A stretch of DNA of 64,000 nucleotides, from positions 1-64,000 of the forward strand of contig JASEES010000007.1 in the NCBI GenBank assembly GCA_030019395.1, given 5' to 3'. Under the pieces are notes generated by a model, which searched no databases, was not told the origin of the DNA, and saw only the letters and a program-made list of their open reading frames with translations. This document shows, piece by piece, positions 51,195 through 59,938 of this stretch (its first letter is position 1; each line of letters begins with the position of its first letter). Source of the stretch: Methanolinea sp. GTDB taxonomy: Archaea > Halobacteriota > Methanomicrobia > Methanomicrobiales > Methanospirillaceae. The translations under genes and the position numbers were made by a program.

Positions 51195-53792
51195 ATGGAC
51201 TCCCCTGATTTTATGCGATACAGGAAGTACCTGATTGTCATTTTGCTGGCCGCAATGGCCCTCTTCATGATATGGATACGGATGCTCCCCTCGGCAGCCG
51301 CTGGCACGACCGACATTCTCAACCTCGTTGGAAGCGACGACCCGATGTACAACCTCCGGCAGGTCGAGCAGACGATCCAGAATTTCCCAGCCTACAGCTG
51401 GTTCGAGGCCATGACACTCTACCCGTACGGGCAGGTCATCCACTGGGGGCCGCTTTTCATCTGGATTATTTCAGCCCTGTGCCTTGCGCTCGGTGCAACG
51501 ACCCGGCCCGGGATCATATCCGTTGCCCTCGTCGTGCCACCCGTCATGGCAGGACTCATGGTCCCCGTCATGTTCCTCCTCGGGAAGAAGGTCTCAGGGA
51601 CCATGGCAGGTCTCTTTTCGGCACTTGTCATCGCCGTCGTGAGCGGCCAGTTCTTCTTCCGCTCCCTGTACGGATACCTCGACCATCATATCGCCGAGGT
51701 ACTCTTCAGCACAATCTTCATCCTCTGTTATACATGGACCCTGTCCTACGTCCGGGAACACCCCGTGGACTTTTCCAGCCGAAAAACACTGCGTATACCC
51801 CTTGTCCTGTCCGTTTCCTGTGGTGTTGCATATGTCCTTGGACTCCTCGTGATGCCGACGATGGTCCTTTTTGCATTTATCGTGGCTATAACCACGTTCC
51901 TTCTCTTTGTATGGGGCTTTTTCCGGGGGGTCAGGGGAGATTCGCTCCTCCTGCTCAATTCCGTGACGTTTGGCATCGCTGCTGCGAGTTTCCTCATCTT
52001 CGGGGTACACAAGGAAGGATTCCAGTTCGATTACTACACCCTTGGTCATCCCCTGGCCTACCTTCTCATCATCCTCGGGACGGCAGTCCTCTATATCCTC
52101 GGGAGGTTCTTCCGGGAAAGGGGGCAGGTGCAGTACCTCGGTGGATTAGCCGGCCTGTTTGTGGTCGTGTTCGGGTTCTTTGCAGTCGCTCTCCCCGGCC
52201 TCTTTTCCACCTTTGTCGCGAGTATTATCCAGTTCTTCGGACAGAACCAGCTTTACCTCACCATCCAGGAGGCACGGTCATGGACAATCGCGGATGCGTG
52301 GGATAACTTTGGACTAGGTCTGATCCTTCTGGCCGCGGGCCTCGTCCTCCTCTGCATCCTTCTCTGGAAGGAGAAGAGGGATGAACACCTCGTCGTCCTC
52401 GTCTGGTCCCTTGTCATCATCATCGCGACGTGGCAGCATATCAGGTATGAATACTATTTTGCAGCCCCTCTCGCCCTCCTGTCAGGACTTTTCGTGGGAT
52501 GGATCGTCGGATGGGGCTGGAAAGACATCTCCCTGCTCCTGACCGCGGAAAAGGGGGAGAACAGGGAAGGGCCGGTCACGGACAGGCCTGATGCAAAACA
52601 GAAAGGGAAGAAGAAGGCAAAGCAGGAACGGGCGGCAAGCAGGAGAGACCCCCTGAAGATAGGAGCAGTCGCAGTGGTACTTCTCATTCTCTGCGTATTT
52701 GCTTATTTCCAGGTCTCCTACGAGCTCCGGGTGGCCGGTTCCGGAGCGCTCCGCATGAACCCCGACTGGCGCGAGTCGCTTGAGTGGATGGAGAAGAACA
52801 CGCCGGACCCGGGTGTCGACTACTACCGCATCTACCAGAAGGAGACGTTCCGGTACCCGCCGGAGTCGTACGGTGTCATGTCGTGGTGGGACTACGGGCA
52901 CCTGATCACGTACATCGCAAAACGTATCCCGAATGCAAACCCCTTCCAGTCGGGAGTGGCAGGAGAAAACGGTGCAGCCGCGTTCTTCATGACAGCGGAC
53001 GAAGAGAGGAACAGTGCAATTGCAAAAGCCCTCGGTGTCCGGTACGTCATGACAGATGTCGAGATGGACATCGGCAAGTTCTGGGCGATGGCAACGTGGT
53101 TCAATACGAGTGCAGGCATATCGCCTTACACAGAGGTCATCCTTGTGCCGGGCCAGGGGGGCACGGAAACGTATTCACCGGTCGAGATGTACGAGGCACC
53201 GTATTTCGTAACCATGATCTCGCGACTCCACAACTTCGATGGTTCCATGGCGGACGCAAAACAGGTCTACTACGTCGAGGTTGACGAGAGCCGGACAACA
53301 TATCCGGTTGCAACAAAGGCACTTGCCATGGACCCGCAGGCCGCTTTGGAAGCCGCAGACGCCTATAACAGGGATGCAGCACCCGGCAAACGGGCCCTCG
53401 TCATCTCTCCCGACATCCGGATACCGGTCGGGAAGGTGCCGGCATTGAGACACTACCGGCTCGTCCACGAGTCCCCCACGAATATCCTTGCAAAGGCACC
53501 AGCCAACGCGTCGCCGGACCTGATCACCGACATGAGGTACGTCAAGGTCTTTGAGTATGTCCCCGGTGCCCGCATCGCAGGCGAGGGGACAATCGAGGTT
53601 GATGTCGTGACGAACACCGGCAGGGAGTTTACCTACAGGCAGGAGAGCCGGGACGGCACGTTCATCGTCCCGTATGCGACAACGGGATCGCCCTACGAGG
53701 TAAGGACGAAGGGGAAATACCGCATTGTCGGGACAGGGAGGGAGTTCGAGGTCCCCGAGGAGGCAGTCCTGCAGGGGCTCCCGGTTGGGTGA
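51195..53792 (+). CDS. aglB: Oligosaccharyltransferase AglB (STT3 family)
   Basis: An 865-residue membrane enzyme moving glycans from dolichol-phosphate onto Asn-X-Ser/Thr. About 11-13 transmembrane helices occupy residues 10-520; the first external loop carries SDDPMYNLRQVEQTIQNFP (acidic metal ligands, about 47-65) and a later loop YGYLDHHIAE. The soluble C-terminal domain starts near 520 and has the sequon-binding WWDYG at about 564-568. A Lys-rich cytoplasmic loop (about 455-485) precedes the last helix. Directly downstream of two GT4 enzymes. Confidence 0.96.
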   Translation: MDSPDFMRYRKYLIVILLAAMALFMIWIRMLPSAAAGTTDILNLVGSDDPMYNLRQVEQTIQNFPAYSWFEAMTLYPYGQVIHWGPLFIWIISALCLALGATTRPGIISVALVVPPVMAGLMVPVMFLLGKKVSGTMAGLFSALVIAVVSGQFFFRSLYGYLDHHIAEVLFSTIFILCYTWTLSYVREHPVDFSSRKTLRIPLVLSVSCGVAYVLGLLVMPTMVLFAFIVAITTFLLFVWGFFRGVRGDSLLLLNSVTFGIAAASFLIFGVHKEGFQFDYYTLGHPLAYLLIILGTAVLYILGRFFRERGQVQYLGGLAGLFVVVFGFFAVALPGLFSTFVASIIQFFGQNQLYLTIQEARSWTIADAWDNFGLGLILLAAGLVLLCILLWKEKRDEHLVVLVWSLVIIIATWQHIRYEYYFAAPLALLSGLFVGWIVGWGWKDISLLLTAEKGENREGPVTDRPDAKQKGKKKAKQERAASRRDPLKIGAVAVVLLILCVFAYFQVSYELRVAGSGALRMNPDWRESLEWMEKNTPDPGVDYYRIYQKETFRYPPESYGVMSWWDYGHLITYIAKRIPNANPFQSGVAGENGAAAFFMTADEERNSAIAKALGVRYVMTDVEMDIGKFWAMATWFNTSAGISPYTEVILVPGQGGTETYSPVEMYEAPYFVTMISRLHNFDGSMADAKQVYYVEVDESRTTYPVATKALAMDPQAALEAADAYNRDAAPGKRALVISPDIRIPVGKVPALRHYRLVHESPTNILAKAPANASPDLITDMRYVKVFEYVPGARIAGEGTIEVDVVTNTGREFTYRQESRDGTFIVPYATTGSPYEVRTKGKYRIVGTGREFEVPEEAVLQGLPVG

Positions 53793-54776
53793 ATGGCAGC
53801 CCGGTGCTCGGTTATCACAGGGGAGGAGTTCACGCACCATGACCTGGGCTGGCACGAGGAGAACAGCCGGCGGCTGCTGGATGCAATTGCGTACATCCCG
53901 TCCTCACTAAGGAGGCATCACCCGGAGCAGGCATCGTTCGAAGACCTCGCCCGGGTGCACGAGCCACGGCATATCCGGACTATCGAGGAACTCTGCTCGT
54001 ACGGCGGCAGGAGGTACCTCGATATGGACACGTACGTGACCGAAGAGTCGTTCCGGGTTGCGACACTGGCTGCCGGGTCGTCCATTGCGGCGGTAAGGCG
54101 TGCCCTCGCGGGAGAGTCCTGTTTTGCCCTTGTCCGCCCTCCCGGCCACCACGCGGAACCCGGGAGGGCCATGGGGTTCTGCCTCTTCAATAATGCCGCG
54201 GTCGCTGCAGCATGGGCGCTTGAACGGGTGGACCGCGTCGCAATCATCGACTGGGACCTCCACCACGGGAACGGGACACAGAAGATCTTCTACGGGAGCG
54301 ACCGCGTCCTCTTCTGTTCCATCCACCAGGCCAACGTTTTCCCGTGGTCCGGCTGGATCGATGAAGTGGGAGAAGGCAGGGGAATGGGTTTTACCTTAAA
54401 CGCTCCCCTTGCTGCGGGGGGAGGGATCGGTGACTACTATTGCATCTTCTCGAGCGTGTTCTGCGAGGCCCTCGTCCATTTCGACCCGGACGCGGTGATC
54501 ATCTCGGCCGGGCAGGACCCTCTGTTTGATGACCCGAAGGGAGGGATGCGTCTTGCTCCCGGGGATTTCGGGCTCCTCTGTTCCATGGTCCGGGAAGCCG
54601 CGGGATGCCCGCCCGCACTCGTCCTGGAAGGAGGGTATGGTCCGTCCCTGGGAAAGGCAGTTTTTTCCATCCTCGATGCCCTGCAGCGGGACGAGCCTTA
54701 TCCGGTTCCCGCGGGGCCCCCCCCGAGGGCGAGCACGAGGAGGATCGCAAGGCTCCTTCGGAAAGTCATGGTCTGA
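53793..54776 (+). CDS. Histone-deacetylase-family amidohydrolase
   Basis: A 327-residue class II HDAC-like enzyme. Zinc and catalytic motifs: LVRPPGHHAEPGRAMGFCLF (His-His, about 111-130), AIIDWDLHHGNGTQKIF (Asp-X-His, about 150-166) and IISAGQDPLFDDPKGG, where the common GFDAH is GQDPL but the second zinc Asp remains. ATG 53793 immediately follows the aglB stop codon. Archaeal members may deacetylate proteins, polyamines or sugars; the coupling to aglB makes a glycan substrate worth testing. Confidence 0.9.
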   Translation: MAARCSVITGEEFTHHDLGWHEENSRRLLDAIAYIPSSLRRHHPEQASFEDLARVHEPRHIRTIEELCSYGGRRYLDMDTYVTEESFRVATLAAGSSIAAVRRALAGESCFALVRPPGHHAEPGRAMGFCLFNNAAVAAAWALERVDRVAIIDWDLHHGNGTQKIFYGSDRVLFCSIHQANVFPWSGWIDEVGEGRGMGFTLNAPLAAGGGIGDYYCIFSSVFCEALVHFDPDAVIISAGQDPLFDDPKGGMRLAPGDFGLLCSMVREAAGCPPALVLEGGYGPSLGKAVFSILDALQRDEPYPVPAGPPPRASTRRIARLLRKVMV

Positions 54777-54783
54777 AAAAAAA
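54776..54783 (-). terminator. Poly-T terminator (minus strand) after ycaO
   Basis: Eight A residues on the plus strand, 58-65 bases past the ycaO stop, at the very end of the convergent HDAC-like gene. Confidence 0.5.
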
Positions 54784-54840
54784 CCCGCCCGCTGGCAGGA
54801 TGCAGACGCCCGGGGCAGGTGATGGAGAAGGAAATCCCGG

Positions 54841-56013
54841 TCAGCTGCTCACCCGGCGGTCCTTGTGGAGGTGCGAAACCTCGAGTCCGGGAACGACCAC
54901 CCTGACGACCGGGAGGGGGGCGGATTTGAGGTCAACAATGCAGACATGGTCTGCGATAGCCTGCAGGTCATCGAGGATGAGCGCGATATCCTCGTCGAAC
55001 CACCGGGTGCTGCAACCGGGAATTGAGGAGAGAGCAACCTCCGGGGCGGGCGCAAACCACTCGTGGTTGATCCTTTTCATGCGCTCGTACCCGGCACGGG
55101 CAAGGAGCATGTCACGCCGAGGTGACGAGAGCACGCCCGCGAGGTATGACGCCCGGGAGAAGGCAACGTCGAGAAGTGCCCTTTCAACTGCGATCGCGGG
55201 ATCGGGATGGCAGGCCGAGCCCATGATGAGGAGGCCCGGGTCCCTTGCCCCCGGGTCGTCTGCAGCAGCTGCAACAACAGGGACCCGCGTCCGTCCCCCG
55301 ATGAGCCAGAGGTGGATCTCCACACCTGCTTTCCCGAACTTATCGAGGAGGTCCTGCACAGGTCCGGGTGTATCGACCGCGATCCTCCTGCCCATGTCTC
55401 TCCTGCGTTCTGCACGGCTCAGGGAGTCCAGTTCGAGGAGCTCGAGGAGCCCGTGCAGTATTGCCTCTTCCCGTGCGTTGCCACTGGCAAGGCCGACCGG
55501 GTCGCCTGGGAAGAGCTGCATGGCGAGTCCGCGCGATTCATAGGGAAAAAAGACGGCGTTGCTCGGGACGAGGACATCTTCGCCGGTGAGGAGATCCTTT
55601 CCGGAAGACCAGTGGATCTGCTCTCCGGGGGCAGGCGGCCGGGGAAGGATGAGGGACCGCGGATCGATCGCACCGCGAATCGTGGCCTCTTCGTAACTGG
55701 CGCATTCCAGGGGTTCACCCCTGTATTCACCGAAATGCCGTTCTATTGCCGCCATCATTGCCGATACGCGGGCCAGGAGGCGGGTCCGTCCCATGCCCGG
55801 CAGGAGGGGACTGCCCCCGCGGGGAGCCCGGCGTCGCCGGGCGGCAAAACAGGGGATGCCGAGACGGTCCTTCCGCGTGAGATCCTGTATCTTCTCCACG
55901 CCGGCTGATTCCATCAGGGACCGTGCAGCTTTTTCCGTCTCCCCCGGTACCTCTGCCCTGTGGGTCCCCTCGCAGAATACCTTCCGCACATGGGCAAGTT
56001 CGACCTCCATCAT
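54841..56013 (-). CDS. ycaO: YcaO-domain protein (candidate MCR thioglycine factor)
   Basis: A 390-residue YcaO protein. ATP-dependent cyclodehydratase/thioamidation features include the central HWSSGKDLLTGEDVLVPSNA region (about 180-199) and GLASGNAREEAILHGLLELL (about 221-240), which holds the Mg/ATP-binding Glu. In methanogens YcaO, usually with TfuA, installs thioglycine in the McrA active site. No TfuA gene is adjacent. ATG 56013 is chosen because a TATA box is centred 26 bases upstream, implying a leaderless mRNA; the longer frame from 56049 would start before the promoter. Confidence 0.88.
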   Translation of the reverse strand: MMEVELAHVRKVFCEGTHRAEVPGETEKAARSLMESAGVEKIQDLTRKDRLGIPCFAARRRRAPRGGSPLLPGMGRTRLLARVSAMMAAIERHFGEYRGEPLECASYEEATIRGAIDPRSLILPRPPAPGEQIHWSSGKDLLTGEDVLVPSNAVFFPYESRGLAMQLFPGDPVGLASGNAREEAILHGLLELLELDSLSRAERRRDMGRRIAVDTPGPVQDLLDKFGKAGVEIHLWLIGGRTRVPVVAAAADDPGARDPGLLIMGSACHPDPAIAVERALLDVAFSRASYLAGVLSSPRRDMLLARAGYERMKRINHEWFAPAPEVALSSIPGCSTRWFDEDIALILDDLQAIADHVCIVDLKSAPLPVVRVVVPGLEVSHLHKDRRVSS

Positions 56014-56034
56014 ATCCCGTGGGGGCGGGAAGAG

Positions 56035-56045
56035 TTTTATATTTT
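56035..56045. promoter_or_regulatory. Shared bidirectional TATA box (ycaO / DUF2098)
   Basis: TTTTATATTTT in the 53-base gap between divergent starts. Its centre (56039) is 26 bases from the ycaO ATG and 28 bases from ATG 56067, so one element could drive both leaderless genes. Confidence 0.6.
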
Positions 56046-56066
56046 CCACGCACCCGTCACATGTGT

Positions 56067-56360
56067 ATGGAGACTGGTGAGGCAGCAGTGGGAATGCGGG
56101 TGCGATACCCGCGGACGGGGACGACCGGCACCATCGTTTCGCTCACTGTCGAGGGCGGGGAGACATTTGCCGAACTCGACACCACCCGGCTCCTCTACCG
56201 GGTCGACCAGCTCGTCCCTGCGGTGAACGTGGGTGAAAGGAAAGAGGGAGCCCTCGAGGACACGGTTGAGAAGATAAAGAAAGAGAGAGAGTTCTACTCG
56301 GGAACCGGGTTCCAGGAGGCCATCAGCCACACGGACCAGAGTTGTGAGGGTGGTGGTTAG
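56067..56360 (+). CDS. DUF2098 family protein
   Basis: A 97-residue protein from ATG 56067 (ATG 56061 two codons earlier is possible). The N-terminal ~50 residues form a small beta-barrel pattern (GMRVRYPRTGTTGTIVSL, AELDTTRLLYRVDQL) found almost only in methanogens; the rest is charged and helical. Function unknown. Divergent from ycaO, sharing its TATA region. Its stop TAG overlaps the stop of nikR on the other strand (56357-56360). Confidence 0.8.
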   Translation: METGEAAVGMRVRYPRTGTTGTIVSLTVEGGETFAELDTTRLLYRVDQLVPAVNVGERKEGALEDTVEKIKKEREFYSGTGFQEAISHTDQSCEGGG

Positions 56361-56779
56361 TCGTTTAGGGGTATCGTCGTCAGTTTGACGGATTCAACTC
56401 CTTTTTGTGACATCAGGCGCTCGGCGAGGGCCTTCAGCTGCGAACCATCCCCCCTGACGAGCACGACCTCAAGGCACCTGTCATGGGTTACGTGGGAGTG
56501 GAGCGATGCCTGGATGATGCCCATGAACTCGTGCTGGATGTCCGTGAGGGTGGTCAGGAGGTTTCGCTGACCGTGATCGTAGATCATGGTGATGACACCC
56601 TGGCGTTCCCCCTTCACGTCCGACATCCACTTGTAGTAGGTGATATAGTTCCGGATTGCGTCCCTGATACCCTCGGACCGCGAGGAATATCCCCTGTAAT
56701 TGATGATCTCGTCGAACTTGTCCAGCAGATTTTTCGGGAGCGAAATGCCGATCCGGGAGAGTTCAGTATCAACAGTCAT
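56357..56779 (-). CDS. nikR: Nickel-responsive regulator NikR
   Basis: A 140-residue ribbon-helix-helix/ACT protein. The DNA-binding part is LSRIGISLPKNLLDKFDEII plus SSRSEGIRDAIRNYI (about 7-46). The nickel-site residues lie in ASLHSHVTHDRCLEVVLV (about 91-108: His, His, His, Cys). Controls nickel uptake, relevant for F430 and hydrogenases. TATAATATA (minus strand, about 56810-56819) lies upstream and GAGGC may serve as ribosome site. Tail-to-tail overlap of 4 bases with the DUF2098 gene. Confidence 0.92.
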   Translation of the reverse strand: MTVDTELSRIGISLPKNLLDKFDEIINYRGYSSRSEGIRDAIRNYITYYKWMSDVKGERQGVITMIYDHGQRNLLTTLTDIQHEFMGIIQASLHSHVTHDRCLEVVLVRGDGSQLKALAERLMSQKGVESVKLTTIPLND

Positions 56780-56938
56780 GGTTCATTGCCTCTTCTCAAA
56801 GACTGTCTTCTTATATTATAACTTAAAACTTCGTAAAACAGGATCTCCAAAATGGCAATTTGTGGTACTGGCCAGGCAGGAGGAGCCGTTTATACATGTT
56901 TAATAGGCTCGGGGAACACACGCATGGAGGGAGAACAG

Positions 56939-57598
56939 ATGCGTCACCTTGAGTTCTTCGGCTTCTCCGAGAAGGGCCTGAGGGAGAGAAATGAAGACGC
57001 ATTCCTTGCAGCGGATCTCGGCGAAATGTACGTCTTTGCTGTCGCTGAAGGGATGGGCGGACCAAAGGAAGGTCCGACTGCAGCCCAGATCGCGGTGGAC
57101 GCGCTCGGCGCGGGAGGGGCCGCGCGGGAAAAGACACTGGCCGGGACGCTCGAACAACTCCTTGGACGGGCCGAAAGGGCCCTCTACAACCTCGAAGCAG
57201 AGAACCCGGGAATCGAGCCTTCCGGTGTGGCGCTGGGGGTTGCCATTCTCAGCCCCGGTGGCGAGTGCGTTGTCAGCAGTCCCGGTTCCCGCAAGGTCTT
57301 CTTCCTCGCGGAAGAAGAGAAGGGGACCGCTCCTGACGCCGCCAGTGCCGGACACGGGCAGCTTACCCTCCATGATCCCGGGCCGGGCATGCACGAGGCG
57401 ACTCTTCCTCCCGGATACCTTGTCCTCTGCTCTGACGGGATTTCGGATTTTATCCCGGATTCCCGCATCGTGGAGATAGTCGCAGAGAGGGGTGACGACC
57501 TTGAAGACGCCTGCAGGAAGCTTGTCTATGAAGCATTCCAGAACGGAAGCGACGATAACCTCACGGCTGTCCTGGTCCGGCGCAGGGCCTCGTCCTGA
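56939..57598 (+). CDS. PP2C-like phosphatase with altered motifs
   Basis: A 219-residue PPM/PP2C-fold protein. RNEDAF (about 17-22), LCSDGISDFI and GSDDNLTAVLV are normal, but the metal-binding DGMGG is EGMGG (37-41) and the usual GDSR is PGSR (114-117). Activity may be reduced or metal preference changed. ATG 56939 is preferred since GGAGGGAG precedes it by 5 bases; TTTATACAT at 56889-56897 is the likely TATA box. Divergent from nikR; followed by the DUF457 gene. Confidence 0.85.
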   Translation: MRHLEFFGFSEKGLRERNEDAFLAADLGEMYVFAVAEGMGGPKEGPTAAQIAVDALGAGGAAREKTLAGTLEQLLGRAERALYNLEAENPGIEPSGVALGVAILSPGGECVVSSPGSRKVFFLAEEEKGTAPDAASAGHGQLTLHDPGPGMHEATLPPGYLVLCSDGISDFIPDSRIVEIVAERGDDLEDACRKLVYEAFQNGSDDNLTAVLVRRRASS

Positions 57599-57638
57599 TG
57601 GAGTGTGTTCCGGCTGACAACCGGAAGGGAAAGGTTCC

Positions 57639-58547
57639 GTGGACAGCATCACACATGCCCTGGTCGCAATCCTGGTTTTTTCCGGCCCCCTCCAGGGAGC
57701 GGCTCTCCTCTCAGCGGTTCTGGGAGCAGTCCTTCCCGATTGCGATGTTCTCCTTCATGCCCTGTCTGATCGCGATCCAAGGCTCTTTATTTTCACACAC
57801 GGGGGTTTTACCCACAGCCTCGGGGGCATTCCCTTCATAGCAGCAGGAATCACAGCCGGTTTCCTTGCATGGGCAGGTGCGACCGGGCAGGACCCCCCGC
57901 TCCCGGCAATCATGGGAACGATCTTTTTTCCCGCACTGGGCGGAGCATTGACCCACGTGACCCTTGACCTCCTCGCTTTCCCCGGCATCCCCCTCCTGTA
58001 CCCTCTGCGGGAAAGGAAAATGACGGTTGGGATATTCCCCGGACCGAGCATTCTCCTCCTCCTGACAAGCAGCGGTTTCCTCTGCCTTTTTCTCTTCGGG
58101 CTGGCAACGATGCAGTGGCTGCAGGGTTACGGGGTGTTCATCGCGGGTATCGTGGTTGCCCGTGCGGGACTGAGGGGCATTGCTGAAACCCGGTTCGGGA
58201 GAAGAACAGTCCCGACATTCAACCCCCTGAAATGGCTGGTGATCAGGGATTGCGGGGATGCCTACCGCGTATTCTTCACGTACCTGTTCTCCAGTCCCAA
58301 AGAGGAACGGGTGTATCCCAAAGGCAGTGCGGGCTTCCCGGGGAACCTTTCCGGACACGTACGGGATCCGGAGGTACGACGGGATCCGGAGGTACGGCGG
58401 CTCCTCTACAATTCGTATATTCTGGTCGCAAGGAGGGAGGAAGGGGGAACGCTCCTTTATGATCCCGTCCGGGAAGACGGGTTCATCTTCTACCCGCCCC
58501 GGCATACCCGGGTCTTTCTCCGTGACGAAGAGGCCCGGGAAGGGTGA
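57639..58547 (+). CDS. DUF457/YdjM-type membrane-bound metal-dependent hydrolase
   Basis: A 302-residue protein with about five hydrophobic helices (for example GAALLSAVLGAVLPDCDVLL, SILLLLTSSGFLCLFLFGLA). The family's His/Asp motifs are present: MDSITHALVA, LPDCDVL, THGGFTHSLGG (about 53-63) and GALTHVTLDLL (about 107-117). Homologues include LexA-regulated or phospholipase-like membrane enzymes; substrate unknown. The C-terminal soluble part contains a tandem RDPEVR RDPEVR duplication (58366-58398). Confidence 0.83.
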   Translation: MDSITHALVAILVFSGPLQGAALLSAVLGAVLPDCDVLLHALSDRDPRLFIFTHGGFTHSLGGIPFIAAGITAGFLAWAGATGQDPPLPAIMGTIFFPALGGALTHVTLDLLAFPGIPLLYPLRERKMTVGIFPGPSILLLLTSSGFLCLFLFGLATMQWLQGYGVFIAGIVVARAGLRGIAETRFGRRTVPTFNPLKWLVIRDCGDAYRVFFTYLFSSPKEERVYPKGSAGFPGNLSGHVRDPEVRRDPEVRRLLYNSYILVARREEGGTLLYDPVREDGFIFYPPRHTRVFLRDEEAREG

Positions 58548-58696
58548 ACCTTTCGCCCATGGAAAGAGAGCAATCCCCATGCAAAGCGCCGGGGATCGTC
58601 ATGTGTCCCATGGCCGAAAAGGACGTGCGAGGGGCAGAAATCCCCGTTCAATGAGTATTAAGTAGGTGTGTTTTTATATTGAATAGGGAGGTTCGA

Positions 58697-59938
58697 TTGG
58701 CATTGCATGACGTGACAATTCCCAGCGTAAACATCGGCGTGGTGGGGCATGTGGACCATGGAAAGACGACACTGGTCTATGGCCTGACAGGGATGTGGAC
58801 AGACCGCCACAGCGAGGAGATAAAGAGAGGTATTTCGATACGCCTGGGATACGCAGATGCCACGTTCTACCGGTGCGAACGGTGCGAGGGTCCGGACTCT
58901 TTCGGGACACAGCCGGAATGCCCGGTCTGCGGCGGAAAAGCCGTTGCCTTCCGTTCGGTGTCCTTCGTGGACGCACCCGGCCACGAGACGCTCATGGCGA
59001 CGATGCTCTCGGGGTCTGCCCTGATGGACGGGGCAATGCTCGTCATTGCTGCAAACGAGACGTGTCCCCAGCCCCAGACGAAAGAACACCTGATGGCGCT
59101 CCAGCTCGTCGGTATCCGCAACATTGTCATTGTCCAGAACAAGATCGATGTCGTCTCCCAGAAGGAGGCACTCAGGCACTACGAGCAGATCCGGGCTTTC
59201 GTCAAGGGGACAATTGCCGAGAACGCACCGATCATACCTGTCTCTGCCCAGAAGGCCATCAACATGGGGGCTCTCGTCGAGGCACTCGACCAGACAATTC
59301 CCGTTCCCGAACGCGATCCGAATGCAGAACCACTGATGCTGCTGGCGCGGTCTTTCGATGTCAATAAGCCCGGTTCGAACTGGCGCGACCTCAAGGGCGG
59401 GGTCATCGGAGGGTCACTGATCAGGGGCATTCTCCGGGAGTCCGATGACATCGAGATCCGGCCCGGCCTGCAGGTTCAGGCAGAGAACAGGGTCCGGTGG
59501 GAGCCGATAGAGACTAAGATCACGACCATCAATGCAGGGTCACGGAAGGTAACCGAGGCAACGCCGGGCGGGCTCCTCGGGATAGGAACGAAACTGGACC
59601 CTGCACTGACCAAGAGCGATGCCCTTGCAGGCCAGGTGGCCGGCCACCCCGGAAAACTCCCGCCGGTGTGGGACAGGATCAGGTTCCGCGTCACCCTCAT
59701 GGAACGCGTGGTCGGGGCCAGCAGCGAGACACAGATAGAACCCCTCAAGCACAACGAACCGTTGATGCTCTCTGTCGGGACGGCGGTGACGGTGGGGATC
59801 GTGGTCAACACGCGGAAGGATATTGTCGAGACCACTCTCAAGAGACCGGTATGCGCAGAGACCGGGGCCCGCATTGCCATCAGCCGCCAGGTGGGAGGGA
59901 GATGGCGGCTGATCGGGATGGGCGTCCTGACCGAGTGA
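58697..59938 (+). CDS. eif2g: Translation initiation factor aIF2, gamma subunit
   Basis: A 413-residue GTPase that delivers Met-tRNAi. G1 GVVGHVDHGKTTLVY (about 15-29), zinc knuckle CERCEG...CPVCGG (about 57-79), G3 DAPGHETLMATML, G4 VQNKIDVV. The start is a TTG at 58697: GGGAGG lies 5 bases upstream and no ATG or GTG fits the conserved LHDVTIPSVNIG N-terminus. The frame is also open from TTG 58679, which overlaps the TATA-like TTTTTATATT (58670-58679). Confidence 0.95.
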   Translation: MALHDVTIPSVNIGVVGHVDHGKTTLVYGLTGMWTDRHSEEIKRGISIRLGYADATFYRCERCEGPDSFGTQPECPVCGGKAVAFRSVSFVDAPGHETLMATMLSGSALMDGAMLVIAANETCPQPQTKEHLMALQLVGIRNIVIVQNKIDVVSQKEALRHYEQIRAFVKGTIAENAPIIPVSAQKAINMGALVEALDQTIPVPERDPNAEPLMLLARSFDVNKPGSNWRDLKGGVIGGSLIRGILRESDDIEIRPGLQVQAENRVRWEPIETKITTINAGSRKVTEATPGGLLGIGTKLDPALTKSDALAGQVAGHPGKLPPVWDRIRFRVTLMERVVGASSETQIEPLKHNEPLMLSVGTAVTVGIVVNTRKDIVETTLKRPVCAETGARIAISRQVGGRWRLIGMGVLTE

